Assembly (NCBI RefSeq): GCF_000420865.1
Contig: NZ_ATVT01000007.1
Location: 124,001 to 188,000 of the forward strand
DNA length: 64,000 nucleotides
Reading direction: 5' to 3'
Origin: Butyrivibrio sp. XPD2006
GTDB taxonomy: Bacteria; Bacillota; Clostridia; Lachnospirales; Lachnospiraceae
The notes beneath the pieces are model-generated. The model had not been told where the DNA came from and searched no databases. It saw only the letters and a list, made by a program, of their open reading frames with translations. Position 1 is the first letter of the stretch. The number at the start of each line of letters is the position of its first letter. A program made the translations under genes and the position numbers. Positions 43,048 through 52,095 of the stretch are shown piece after piece.

Positions 43048-44573
43048 TACTTTTCTCCTCCTGCCATGATCTGCATTACAGCTCCCTCTGAGATGTTATC
43101 TCCTACTACTTCGCCTGCTTTCTCCATGTCTTTTAACACAACGATCCTTCTGCAGCATCTGAGTTCCTCATCAAGCTCTGATGATATGAAGAGTACAGCC
43201 ATCCCCTGTGCTGCCAGGTCTATTACTATCTTCTGGATTTCAGCCTTTGTACCGATATCGATACCTCTTGTGGGCTCATCCAGCATTAGAAGCTGCGGAT
43301 TGGTAGCCAGCCATCTTGCCAGGATTACCTTTTGCTGATTTCCTCCGGAGAGATTCTTTATTAGCTGATCCGCATCCGGTGTCTTTATCTCGAGTTTTTC
43401 TATGTACTCATCTGCGATTCTTTGAGCCTCTTTTTTGGATATCTTTTTAAAGAGACCTTTCTTAGCCTGCAGAGCCAGTGCCATATTGTCCCTGATGGAA
43501 AGGTCCCCGATAATTCCTTCGGTCTTTCTGTTTTCAGGGCAAAATGCAAGGTCTTTTCTGATAGCATCGATAGGGTGCTTTAGGTGCACTTTTTCCCCAT
43601 TGATATACAGTTCACCGCTATTTACCTGATCTATTCCAAACAGTACTCTTGCTGTTTCCGATCTTCCCGAGCCAAGGAGGCCTGAAAGACCAAGCACCTC
43701 TCCTTTTGCGATTGAGAGGTCCATTCCGGTTATGCTTCCCTGATGTGATACACCTTTCATGGAAATCAGCTCATCGCCTGTTTTTGTTCCCTCTTTTTCT
43801 ACCTGACCTTCCTTAAGAGACTGGTTAAGGACAGCGTAGTCCTTGCCGATCATCTTTGATACCAGCTCCATTCTTGGAAGTTCAGCAGTCTTGTATGTAC
43901 CTACATAAGTGCCGTTTCTAAGGACTGTGATCCGGTCTGTAACCTCATATACCTGGTCAAGGAAATGGGTTACAAAGATGATTCCCATGCCTTCTGCTTT
44001 AAGTCTTCGCATGATCTCAAAGAGCTTATCTACTTCCACCTTGGACAAAGAGCTTGTCGGCTCGTCCAATATAAGCACCTTGGCCTGAATATCACTGGCT
44101 CTTGCTATGGCAACCATCTGCTGAATGGCTACGGAATAGTTGTCGAGCCTCTTACTTACATCAAGGTGCAGATCAAATTTCTTAAGTAGCTCTTTTGCAT
44201 CTCTGCTCATAGCTGCCCAGTCAATTGCTCCCATCTTTGTCTTCGGAGCTCTTCCGATATAGATATTTTCTGCAACAGACAGGTTGGGGCAAAGATTTAC
44301 CTCCTGATAAACCGTTGAGATTCCCACCTGCTGAGCCTCATTTGTAGATTTGGGATGGATCTTTTTCCCCTCAAGTAAAATCTCTCCCTCATCTCTCTCC
44401 TCAACACCCGTAAGTACTTTTATAAGTGTGGATTTTCCTGCACCGTTCTCACCCAGAAGAGCATGGATTTCTCCGGCCTCAAGTTCGAACTGTACGTTAT
44501 TTAAGGCAATAACCGCTTTTCCAAAAGTCTTGGATATGCCTTCCATTGTTAAGAGTTTTGTCTGACCGCTCAC
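43047..44573 (-). CDS. ytfR: Sugar ABC transporter ATPase with two nucleotide-binding domains
   Basis: A 508-aa RbsA/MglA/YtfR-type ATPase. Domain 1 has Walker A LLGENGAGKST and Walker B VLILDEPTSSLS. Domain 2 starts near 265, has the partly degenerate P-loop LSGLLGSGRSE that is normal for the family, the signature LSGGNQQKV, and LLMLDEPTRGID. It powers the permease pair downstream. It is separated from the binding-protein gene by a terminator-like hairpin, which allows more binding protein than ATPase to be made. Confidence 0.94.
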   Translation of the reverse strand: MSGQTKLLTMEGISKTFGKAVIALNNVQFELEAGEIHALLGENGAGKSTLIKVLTGVEERDEGEILLEGKKIHPKSTNEAQQVGISTVYQEVNLCPNLSVAENIYIGRAPKTKMGAIDWAAMSRDAKELLKKFDLHLDVSKRLDNYSVAIQQMVAIARASDIQAKVLILDEPTSSLSKVEVDKLFEIMRRLKAEGMGIIFVTHFLDQVYEVTDRITVLRNGTYVGTYKTAELPRMELVSKMIGKDYAVLNQSLKEGQVEKEGTKTGDELISMKGVSHQGSITGMDLSIAKGEVLGLSGLLGSGRSETARVLFGIDQVNSGELYINGEKVHLKHPIDAIRKDLAFCPENRKTEGIIGDLSIRDNMALALQAKKGLFKKISKKEAQRIADEYIEKLEIKTPDADQLIKNLSGGNQQKVILARWLATNPQLLMLDEPTRGIDIGTKAEIQKIVIDLAAQGMAVLFISSELDEELRCCRRIVVLKDMEKAGEVVGDNISEGAVMQIMAGGEK

Positions 44574-44584
44574 CCTTCTCCTCC

Positions 44585-44621
44585 TTTAAAAAATCCGCTC
44601 CGAAGTGTAACGGAGCGGATT
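44585..44621 (-). terminator. Attenuating terminator between binding protein and ATPase genes
   Basis: On the minus strand AATCCGCTCCG pairs perfectly with CGGAGCGGATT around an 8-nt loop, followed by TTTTAAAGG. Because the transporter genes follow directly, partial read-through is expected. Confidence 0.8.
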
Positions 44622-44643
44622 ATTCTTACTAACTCTTTACTGA

Positions 44644-45687
44644 TCAATAAGCTCTAGAATCGATAACGTCCGCAGCAATATCTGATGTGAATACACCGTC
44701 AACTGACTTAACCCACTTCTCAACGCTCTCACCGTTCTTAAGCTTTGCAGCTGTCTCAAAGAAAAGTGGTCCAAGGAGAGGGTTGCACTCTACTGTGCAG
44801 TTAGCCTCGCCTGCTACCATTGCCTCAAAGATTCCCTTAACACCGTCAACAGATACTGTCACGATATCTTCGCCGGGCTTAAGGCCTGCTTCTTTGATAG
44901 CTTCGATTGCACCAAGTGCCATATCGTCGTTGTGAGCATATACGCCTACGATGTCAGGATTTGACTTAAGGAATGACTCCATAACTTCCTTACCCTGTGC
45001 TCTTGTGAAATCACCTGTCTGAGAAGCAACGATCTCAATATCAGGATAGTTTGCAGCGATCTCTTCGTCGAAACCTGTCTTTCTGTCTGTAGCAGCAGAA
45101 GCACCGACTGTTCCCTCAAGCTCTACGATCTTACCCTTTCCACCGATGAGCTCAGCCATCTGCCTGGCAGCTTCCTTACCCTCTTCGATGAAGTCTGAAC
45201 CGATAAATGTAGCATAAAGGCTCTCATCTACATCAGCTGTTCTGTCAAGAAGAATGATAGGGATTCCTGCATCCTGTGCCTCAGCAAAAACCTGATCCCA
45301 TCCTGTCTCAACAACAGGTGCAAGTCCGATAACATCAACATCCTGCTCTATGAAGCTCTTAATAGCCTTGATCTGGTTTTCCTGCTTCTGCTGAGCATCA
45401 GCAAACTTAAGTTCAACTGTATCTGTGTGCTCAGATGCATATGTCTGGATTGACATTGTCTCAGCATCTCTCCATCCGGATTCCTGTCCGATCTGTGCAA
45501 AGCCGACTACAAGCTTCTCACTTCCTACATCTGTAGCAGGCGCATCTGCCTTGGGTGTCTCAGTCTCTTCTACTGTTGTAGCAGGAGCTGTTGTAGCTGC
45601 AGTCTCGGGAGCAGCGCTTCCACAGCCTGCGATTGTAGCAGCAACCATAGCTGCACACAGAATCGAACTAACTAATCTTTTCTTCAT
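44644..45687 (-). CDS. ytfQ: Sugar-binding lipoprotein, YtfQ-like
   Basis: A 347-aa binding protein. It has a lipoprotein signal (AAMVAATIAGCGS, Cys22), then a Thr/Pro/Ala linker, and a single type I binding fold (VGFAQIGQESGWRDAETMSI, DVIGLAPVVETGWDQVF, YAHNDDMALGAIEAI). The GQESGWR and ETGWD marks are shared with YtfQ galactofuranose-binding proteins. It is the first gene of the transporter operon behind AAGGAGG and is followed by an attenuator. The second domain of the tandem lipoprotein at 37304-39199 is a close relative. Confidence 0.92.
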   Translation of the reverse strand: MKKRLVSSILCAAMVAATIAGCGSAAPETAATTAPATTVEETETPKADAPATDVGSEKLVVGFAQIGQESGWRDAETMSIQTYASEHTDTVELKFADAQQKQENQIKAIKSFIEQDVDVIGLAPVVETGWDQVFAEAQDAGIPIILLDRTADVDESLYATFIGSDFIEEGKEAARQMAELIGGKGKIVELEGTVGASAATDRKTGFDEEIAANYPDIEIVASQTGDFTRAQGKEVMESFLKSNPDIVGVYAHNDDMALGAIEAIKEAGLKPGEDIVTVSVDGVKGIFEAMVAGEANCTVECNPLLGPLFFETAAKLKNGESVEKWVKSVDGVFTSDIAADVIDSRAY

Positions 45688-45850
45688 ATTATCCTCCTTA
45701 TTTGGCCCTTTCCTTCAGGCCCTTTCGTTGTTTACATGCTTTATTCTAGAGGAGGAAAACTTAAAAGTATTTAGACTGATTTGTCCGAAGTTTATACTTT
45801 TTTGACTTTGGGGAAGCAGGTGACATTTTCTCATTGAGTCGGAACAGTTA

Positions 45851-45980
45851 TGCCCCGCAGCACAGGGATTGCACAAAAAAAGAAGGATGCAGCGGACAGT
45901 ACGCTGAGCGCCGCTTTTTGGCGCTCGGGCAGCCGTTACATCCTTCTTTTTTTGTGCTACAATCCCTAATCTGCGGGGCA
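45851..45980. repeat. Long interrupted palindrome, includes a bidirectional terminator
   Basis: A 130-bp structure in the 310-bp gap between ytfQ and the regulator gene. Arms pair in three perfect blocks: 45851-45860 with 45971-45980 (TGCCCCGCAG), 45865-45871 with 45960-45966 (GGGATTG), and 45871-45889 with 45939-45957 (GCACAAAAAAAGAAGGATG). An inner hairpin GAGCGCC/GGCGCTC follows. The A7 and T7 runs inside the third block make the inner part a terminator in both directions, ending the regulator gene. The outer arms exceed what a terminator needs. The remaining 45688-45850 is the ytfQ leader, where I see no clear promoter. Confidence 0.8.
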
Positions 45981-45997
45981 GATAGGTTGCAGCAAAT

Positions 45998-47215
45998 TCA
46001 CTTATTATCTTTAATTGATTGCCTGTACTCTGCCGGGCTGATTCCCAGTTTTTTCTTGAATACCAGGCTGAAGTACTGCTGTGACGTGTAACCGACGCTC
46101 TCAGCAACTTCGTAGATCTTCATCTCCTCATCATGCAGAAGGATACTAGCCTTTCGCATTCTGAGATTTGTGAGGTAATCAACGAATGTACATCCTGCTT
46201 CCTTTCTGAATATGCGGCTAAGATACGGGACTGAGAGTCCTACCTTGTCTGCCGCCTCCTGAAGTGAGAACTCCTCTCTTGAATAGTTCTCCTGCATAAG
46301 TTCAAGCACTGATTCCATTATAGAAGAAAATCCGGTGTTCTCTGAAGCCCGCGACAGTGCTTCCTGATATGTTCCGGCTATGGAACCAAATCCCGATCCC
46401 TGAGCTGTCTCAATAACGCATTTTACAGGAAGTATTCCCGAGATATAAGTAATGTACTCATCGGCCTTTTCAGCAAGTACGCTGTCATCCATCCGGCCTG
46501 TTATGAGCACAAGATTTCCCGATTCATCCCGGCATCTGCTCTCAAGGGCAAGTGATGCAAACATCTCCAGCGCAATGTTTTCCGATACAAAATACAAGAG
46601 ATCATCGTTCCAGTCTCCGTTCAGTTCCTCGGTGGGCCTTGTGTCCATCCTCACCAGGATCATAGAGTAGTTCTCCGGAATCCTTAAGTTTAAGTAATTA
46701 CACTCCTGAGATATCTCATCTTCCGAGAGTCTTCCGTCAATTATCTTTTTTACAAGCTCAGCCACAAGCAGATCTCTGCTCTCGATCATCTTGTCCCTGG
46801 CCCATTCCAGGTACTTCTTTTCCATCTCTTCGCCGCTGCGCCTACTAAGCGCCTCCCTGATCCTTCCAATGAGTTCATCGAAAGGATCCTCCATAAGAGG
46901 CTTAAGTACATAATCAAAAACTCCAAGGCCCACAGCCTTTCTCGCGTATTCAAAGAGATCATACCCGGTTATTATCACAACAAGTGCCTGAGGGTAGAGC
47001 TTTTTAAGCTCTTTTATGAAATCCAGTCCGTTGAGGAAGGGCATGTTGATGTCCACAAAGAACACGTCGATAACTGTTGATTTGGACTTCTCAAGAGCCA
47101 TCTCACCGTCTTCCGCCTCAGCCACAACTTCAAAATCATCATAGGCCTTAAGGAAACTGACGATGCCTCTTCTTATCATAGGTTCATCATCTGCAACAAG
47201 AGTTCTGTATTTCAT
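45998..47215 (-). CDS. YesN-type response regulator with AraC DNA-binding domain
   Basis: A 405-aa regulator. The receiver has DDEPMIRRG near the start, the phospho-Asp in VFFVDINMPFLNG and Lys in YVLKPLMED. A linker domain (about 130-300) follows, and then a C-terminal AraC pair of HTHs (SLQEAADKVGLSVPYLSRIF, IYEVAESVGYTSQQYFSLVF). The frame is open to 47332, but the ATG at 47215 follows GGGGG and starts the receiver correctly. It probably receives phosphate from the YesM kinase at 39196 and activates the ytfQ operon. Confidence 0.93.
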   Translation of the reverse strand: MKYRTLVADDEPMIRRGIVSFLKAYDDFEVVAEAEDGEMALEKSKSTVIDVFFVDINMPFLNGLDFIKELKKLYPQALVVIITGYDLFEYARKAVGLGVFDYVLKPLMEDPFDELIGRIREALSRRSGEEMEKKYLEWARDKMIESRDLLVAELVKKIIDGRLSEDEISQECNYLNLRIPENYSMILVRMDTRPTEELNGDWNDDLLYFVSENIALEMFASLALESRCRDESGNLVLITGRMDDSVLAEKADEYITYISGILPVKCVIETAQGSGFGSIAGTYQEALSRASENTGFSSIMESVLELMQENYSREEFSLQEAADKVGLSVPYLSRIFRKEAGCTFVDYLTNLRMRKASILLHDEEMKIYEVAESVGYTSQQYFSLVFKKKLGISPAEYRQSIKDNK

Positions 47216-47310
47216 AAAATCCCCCAAAAACGTTTTTGAATATATTCTATCATTGTCTTCTCCTCTTGTATTTATAAAATCCAAGCCTCTTTTTATATAT
47301 TTTTGCTCAC

Positions 47311-47346
47311 AAAAAAAGCCGCTTACCCTCAATAAGGTAAGCGGCT
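47311..47346 (-). terminator. Terminator after the DUF308-like gene
   Basis: On the minus strand AGCCGCTTACC and GGTAAGCGGCT form a perfect 11-bp stem, followed by TTTTTTG. It lies 5 bp after the stop of the 47351 gene. Confidence 0.9.
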
Positions 47347-47350
47347 GTAA

Positions 47351-47884
47351 TCATCTTATATAAACAAAAGTCGTCTTTCTGAAAGACTGAATTATCCTGA
47401 TGATCCCGGAATAGAATATACCAAAGCAGTACATATATACTGCGGTATTGGTTCTTCTGGCAAATACTATACAACCTATAGCGACCACCACATCTACAAG
47501 GCCATGAAACAGTTTAAGTCTCCAGGATTTTCCGCCGTTGTCCCTGGCCTCATTTGACCTCAGTATCTCCACAAGTCCGGAGAAAAGATGGATCACAGCC
47601 AGATATATCAGCACATAAATCCTCGGAACATCTGCCAGTGCCCCTGTAACAAGTGCAAAGTCAAACAGGACTACGCCTCTGTACAGGATAAGCTTACCTC
47701 CTACCATGTATTTTGCCATGGTAAAGTAATAGATAAGGGTTTCGACTCCCGAAATAAAAAGGCCCGTAGCCATAAAGACAATTATATATTTATATGCATC
47801 CCTGGGATATCTTGCCAGGATAACTGAAGTTATGACCATAATTATGCCAAATGCTGCAGTTCTTAGTTTCTGTAGTTTTGTCAT
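47351..47884 (-). CDS. DUF308/HdeD-like membrane protein
   Basis: A 177-aa protein with about six hydrophobic helices in three hairpins, beginning LRTAAFGIIMVITSVILARYP and resembling DUF308/HdeD-type proteins. No catalytic motif is seen. The start overlaps the stop of the DUF6765-like gene (ATGA at 47881-47884). It ends a three-gene operon (degenerate GGDEF, DUF6765-like, this gene) closed by a terminator. Its role is unknown. Confidence 0.75.
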   Translation of the reverse strand: MTKLQKLRTAAFGIIMVITSVILARYPRDAYKYIIVFMATGLFISGVETLIYYFTMAKYMVGGKLILYRGVVLFDFALVTGALADVPRIYVLIYLAVIHLFSGLVEILRSNEARDNGGKSWRLKLFHGLVDVVVAIGCIVFARRTNTAVYMYCFGIFYSGIIRIIQSFRKTTFVYIR

Positions 47885-48999
47885 CCCGATTTCCTCAGAT
47901 CAAGTTCTATAGGTATTACAAATCCGGCGTGATTTATGCCGGCCTTTGATATCTCATCCGTCACCATTCCCTTCTGCTGAAGGGCTCCTTCAATGAATTT
48001 ACCTATGAAGGATTTATTCTTGGAGTCATCCGGTATCAGCTCGTACTCATCTTCATATTTTGTAATATCAAAATCTTCTATAATCTCGCCCGAGAGTTCC
48101 TCTCCAAAGCTCTTCCAGTCCTCACTGGCACTTAGCTGTCTCTTTCTGATGATTCCCCTGATCCTGTCGCCGTATTTTTCCATAACAGAGGTGTCATAGG
48201 TGTCTTTTTCAAAAGAGTCCACATCGCCCCTTAAGTATCTGAGTGCATATACCATCTGCGTAAATGCCTTTTCGTAATCTGAAGGATTATCCTTTAAGAC
48301 CTCCATGTAATCGCCCCAGGCAGGCATGTATTTATATTTGGCAAAAGAGTAATCGGGGAAGTGTCCCGCTCTGCCATGGCCAAGGTTCATGATTGAGTTT
48401 TCATTGGTCTGGAACAAACTGTTTGTATACAGCCCTTTTTCAATATCATCGGGAGCAGAAGGATTGTGCCTGAATCTGATAAGCCTTGCGTACTCCTCTC
48501 CGTCTTTTTCCAGTATTTCGTAAAAAGACCTGTCGATATTGTTGATGACAAGAGAAGGAGTCCCGGCAAAATACATATGTGCCCAGGTATCTGCCAAAAC
48601 ATGCATTGCAATTCCCGCATGCTGAAGAGACTTACCAGATGCAAGCCTTACGGTCTTTTCAATAAGGTCTCCGTTTGGCCCGCAGATAAGTCTGTATTTG
48701 CTCATATACCTTTTTGAGCGCTTTGCTTTATTTGCATAAAGATCTCTTGGAAGAAAATGAAATGATGCCCAGATCCTTGTTATGTCCTGAAGTCCTATGA
48801 TATCTGTCCTGGCATCCATCATCTCCAGCTGAAGCTGAGTGGTGGCTGCTTTTGTAGGAGCCTTTATCTTGGACAAAAAGGTAACCGAACACAGATCTAC
48901 AAACTGAGCGCAGTAGCATATGTCAAGGCTCTCCTCATGCGAATAGCCCGCCAGATATGCCGCGCAATATGTAGCATAATAATGAAAATCCTCCTGCAT
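47881..48999 (-). CDS. DUF6765-like protein
   Basis: A 372-aa protein that I recall as DUF6765-like. It opens MQEDFHYYATYCAAYLAGYS and has YCAQFVDLC and GIAMHVLADTWAHMYFAG. The conserved His and Asp residues (DFHYY, FVD, MHVLADTWAH) resemble the metal-binding helices of phospholipase C/S1-P1-like zinc proteins, so hydrolase activity is possible. No signal peptide is present. It starts 2 bp after the GGDEF-like gene and is coupled to the membrane gene downstream. Family name from memory; function unknown. Confidence 0.75.
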   Translation of the reverse strand: MQEDFHYYATYCAAYLAGYSHEESLDICYCAQFVDLCSVTFLSKIKAPTKAATTQLQLEMMDARTDIIGLQDITRIWASFHFLPRDLYANKAKRSKRYMSKYRLICGPNGDLIEKTVRLASGKSLQHAGIAMHVLADTWAHMYFAGTPSLVINNIDRSFYEILEKDGEEYARLIRFRHNPSAPDDIEKGLYTNSLFQTNENSIMNLGHGRAGHFPDYSFAKYKYMPAWGDYMEVLKDNPSDYEKAFTQMVYALRYLRGDVDSFEKDTYDTSVMEKYGDRIRGIIRKRQLSASEDWKSFGEELSGEIIEDFDITKYEDEYELIPDDSKNKSFIGKFIEGALQQKGMVTDEISKAGINHAGFVIPIELDLRKSG

Positions 49000-49001
49000 T
49001 A

Positions 49002-50153
49002 TCAGCTCTCCCCTGTTACTGATTTTTCCTTATTCTCATTCTTTTTGGCAGTCATGAGTCCATCCAGATGATTTCTGTATTCTGCGGCGTTCATGTTGAG
49101 CTTGGGATCATAACATTCATAAATACTGCTGACTGTAACCGACTCATCCCATCCGCATTTTCTTCTTACTGTGTTCAGGCTGTTCCCGACTATTCTGATT
49201 CCCTCTTTGATTTCAGGCTCAGAAGTCTTTTCGGTCAGTACACAGAACTTGACTCCGTCAATTCGTCCGATCTTGCAGTCCTCACCGAAAGCATCCACAA
49301 GCATGTCTGCAAATACCATTATAGCCCCATCGCCTTCCTCATGTCCGAAATCATCATTGATTTTTTTAAAATTCTCAATGTTTAGTATGACAGCGCAAAA
49401 GTCCCCCTCTCCGGAGGTAGCGCTGTTGATAAGCTGTTCAAGCCTGATATCAAATCCGCGGCGATTTAAGACACCGGTAAGGTTATCAATATTTACATCA
49501 TTGCTCTGGAAGCTGATGAATAGTATAAGACATGCCAGTGAACCTGCAGAATATGTAGCGTTCAAGCCATTGTAAAATACCTGCATTACGGTTCCGATAA
49601 GGGCAAACACCGGCAAAACATATAGTGTTCTCCTGTAATCATCAAGAACATTTTTTCTGAATATCATAAGGTAGATCGTGACAAGGAGTATGAACAGAGC
49701 CAGAAGCACCGCCCTTACAAGAAAGAATCTGCCCCTGTAATAGACGGTTCTCTCAAAGTAGAAGAACCACTTCATTCCAAATATCTGATCAATAAGTACA
49801 AGTGCAAGATTCAGCGATGCAAAGATCTGGAATATGACCTTGAATATCTTTCGCGGTTTTCTGTTCTTTTCATCCATCCAGCAGTCTATATATATCACGG
49901 AAAAGAGGACAATAAGAGGGTCTGCAAGGAACATGGCAAGATTCCCGAGAAATGCCATGATTATAAAGGATCCTCCTCTGTTCTCTCCTATTCTCGCAAA
50001 GGTATCGGCGATCACCAGCACCATAGTACAGATGATCATGTACGTATACATTCTTCCGGTCTTAACTCTGGTTCCTCTCTTCTGAAAGGCCAATATCGTA
50101 ACAAGTATGAATACAGTAAAAAAGTTGTTTACCTGCCAACCTTCTATAACCAT
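49002..50153 (-). CDS. Membrane protein with degenerate GGDEF domain
   Basis: A 383-aa protein. About seven hydrophobic helices fill residues 8-215. A GGDEF-type domain follows (DNLTGVLNRRGFDIRL, NIENFKKINDDFGHEEGDGA). The catalytic GGDEF loop reads RIDGVKF, lacking the Gly-Gly-Asp/Glu-Glu core, so it should not make cyclic di-GMP and may act as a sensor or scaffold. The ATG at 50153 begins the operon with the DUF6765-like and DUF308-like genes. Confidence 0.87.
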   Translation of the reverse strand: MVIEGWQVNNFFTVFILVTILAFQKRGTRVKTGRMYTYMIICTMVLVIADTFARIGENRGGSFIIMAFLGNLAMFLADPLIVLFSVIYIDCWMDEKNRKPRKIFKVIFQIFASLNLALVLIDQIFGMKWFFYFERTVYYRGRFFLVRAVLLALFILLVTIYLMIFRKNVLDDYRRTLYVLPVFALIGTVMQVFYNGLNATYSAGSLACLILFISFQSNDVNIDNLTGVLNRRGFDIRLEQLINSATSGEGDFCAVILNIENFKKINDDFGHEEGDGAIMVFADMLVDAFGEDCKIGRIDGVKFCVLTEKTSEPEIKEGIRIVGNSLNTVRRKCGWDESVTVSSIYECYDPKLNMNAAEYRNHLDGLMTAKKNENKEKSVTGES

Positions 50154-50205
50154 AATATGTCACCCTTCCGAAATTTCATACAACACTACTCTATATTTTA
50201 TCAAA

Positions 50206-50245
50206 TCAAAAGGGGCCTCACCAGCGTTTTGCCCGGCAAAGCCCC
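50206..50245 (-). terminator. Terminator of the mgtC-like gene
   Basis: On the minus strand GGGGC pairs with GCCCC, enclosing an inner TTTGCC/GGGCAAA hairpin, followed by TTTTGATTT. It lies about 25 bp after the MgtC-like stop. Confidence 0.7.
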
Positions 50246-50270
50246 ATTGTTTATGAATGTTTTATACTTG

Positions 50271-50969
50271 TTATACTTCTTCAACATAATTAACAAATTC
50301 TTCATTACTTAGCGCATTGAGCACCTCATCATGAGACCTCTTTTTGTCGAGGTCAAGATCAAGAATAAGCCCCGTATCAGACGACTGAAGGGTCTTTCCC
50401 TGGCTCTTTGTCATACTGATAATGGTAAATCCCTGATCAGAAAGCAGGTTCCTGAGTTTATTCACACCCCGGTTTTTGTTGACCTCTATATAGATGCTCA
50501 TGAACTTGCTGTATCCCTCAACTTTATTGGAAAGCTGCTTTAAGAGGATGTTCGAGAATCCCACCATTATCAGGCACACACAGCCGATTTCCAGATATCC
50601 GGCACCAATGGCCATACCCATGCAGGAAGTCACCCATAGTGTTGCTGCAGTGGAAAGACCTTTGATCTGCTTTCTACCTGTTACCAGAATTGTACCTGCA
50701 CCAAGGAATCCGATTCCACTGACAACTCCGGCAGGAATTCTGCTGACATCGGCACTTAGCCCCGGAAGTATTGCCAGGTAGATATTCAATGCAGTTGCAG
50801 AGGCAGAACCAAGGCTAACAAGTGCATGGGTCTTGATTCCCGCGCTGTGATGCTTGATAATTCTCTCCCATCCCACAAGGCCTCCGAATACAGTGGCGAT
50901 CACCAGCCTTATGGCCACGGCGATGCTGCTCGTACCCTGCAAATAATCAATAATTGTTACTATATTCAT
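50271..50969 (-). CDS. MgtC/SapB family membrane protein
   Basis: A 232-aa protein. The MgtC domain (about 15-150) has about four to five helices with the signatures GGLVGWERIIKHHSAGIKTH, GIGFLGAGTIL and GLSTAATLWVTSCMGMAIG. The C-terminal part is an ACT-like soluble domain. MgtC proteins modulate magnesium homeostasis and ATP synthase in other bacteria; the role in this organism is inferred. It follows the iron-type ABC operon by 11 bp and may be cotranscribed with it. Confidence 0.92.
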   Translation of the reverse strand: MNIVTIIDYLQGTSSIAVAIRLVIATVFGGLVGWERIIKHHSAGIKTHALVSLGSASATALNIYLAILPGLSADVSRIPAGVVSGIGFLGAGTILVTGRKQIKGLSTAATLWVTSCMGMAIGAGYLEIGCVCLIMVGFSNILLKQLSNKVEGYSKFMSIYIEVNKNRGVNKLRNLLSDQGFTIISMTKSQGKTLQSSDTGLILDLDLDKKRSHDEVLNALSNEEFVNYVEEV

Positions 50970-50980
50970 ATCATACCCCT

Positions 50981-52042
50981 TTAAAGAGCGTACAAAGTAT
51001 TATCCTCAAAAGTAAGGAATACTGTATCGCCTACTTTATAGATCTTTTTATTCTTAGGATTGTACTCCTGGATCTTAACAAAGCTCTCGCCGACCTTAAT
51101 GCGATAATCCTGATATGCGCCCATAAAGCATGAATAATCTACAATGCCCTTAATAGCTCCTGCATCAGAAAGAGTCGCTCCCTCAGGTCTTAGTACAACG
51201 TCGCATTCAGAACCCATCTCAAGGTTTCCTGTTGCGCACTTTACTGCTGCTCCATCAATTTCAACCATATCCTGACCGGTAACCTTGGCCTTAAGGAAAT
51301 TACACTCGCCGATAAAGTCTGCAACAAACTTGCTGTTAGGATAGTAATAAGCTTCCTGAGGTGTTGCCACCTGCTCTACTATGCCCTTGTTCATGATGAT
51401 GACCTTATCGGAAATAGCCATAGCCTCTGACTGATCATGTGTTACATAAACAGCTGTGATGCCTGCTTCCTGCTGGATACGTCTGATCTCTGTTCTCATA
51501 GAAACCCTGAGCTTGGCATCAAGGTTTGACAAAGGCTCATCGAACAAAAGAACTCCCGGCTCAATAACAAGCGCTCTTGCCAGAGCAACTCTCTGCTGCT
51601 GTCCGCCTGAGAGCTGGTTTGTCATACGGTTCTCCATTCCCTCAAGTCCAACCAGTGCAAGGATGTCGGTGACTTTTTTCTTAATTGTCTCTGAATCCAT
51701 CTTTCGAAGCTTAAGTCCGTAAGCTACGTTATCAAAAATATTGTAGTGAGGAAGAAGCGCATAGCTCTGGAAAACCATAGCTGTATCACGCTTATTGGGA
51801 GTCAGCGCATTTATAGGCTCACCTCCCAGATAGATCTCACCCTCATCCGGTGACTCAAATCCTGCGATCATACGAAGTGTTGTTGTCTTTCCGCAGCCGG
51901 ACGGGCCAAGCAGTGTAACAAAGCTGCCGGGTTCAATCTCGAGATTCTGATCTTTTACTGCATAAAAATCTTTCCCTGTCTTGGGATCTTTATAAATCTT
52001 TGAAATGTGTTCAAGGCGTACGCCCTTTTTCTCTTTTGCCAT
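50981..52042 (-). CDS. ABC transporter ATPase, ferric iron/phosphonate type
   Basis: A 353-aa ATPase of the CUT1/PotA/FbpC group: Walker A LLGPSGCGKTT, signature LSGGQQQRVALARAL, Walker B VLLFDEPLSNLD, and a C-terminal TOBE-like domain (about 270-350). It drives the permease at 52096-53808. A GTG at 52051 is in frame, but the ATG at 52042 follows AGGTGG and is preferred. Substrate could be ferric iron, 2-aminoethylphosphonate or polyamine, since these families overlap. Confidence 0.92.
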   Translation of the reverse strand: MAKEKKGVRLEHISKIYKDPKTGKDFYAVKDQNLEIEPGSFVTLLGPSGCGKTTTLRMIAGFESPDEGEIYLGGEPINALTPNKRDTAMVFQSYALLPHYNIFDNVAYGLKLRKMDSETIKKKVTDILALVGLEGMENRMTNQLSGGQQQRVALARALVIEPGVLLFDEPLSNLDAKLRVSMRTEIRRIQQEAGITAVYVTHDQSEAMAISDKVIIMNKGIVEQVATPQEAYYYPNSKFVADFIGECNFLKAKVTGQDMVEIDGAAVKCATGNLEMGSECDVVLRPEGATLSDAGAIKGIVDYSCFMGAYQDYRIKVGESFVKIQEYNPKNKKIYKVGDTVFLTFEDNTLYAL

Positions 52043-52095
52043 TTTATCCACCTATCTCGCATTATCATGCGGCCTTAAATTCATCTTTGGTTTCT

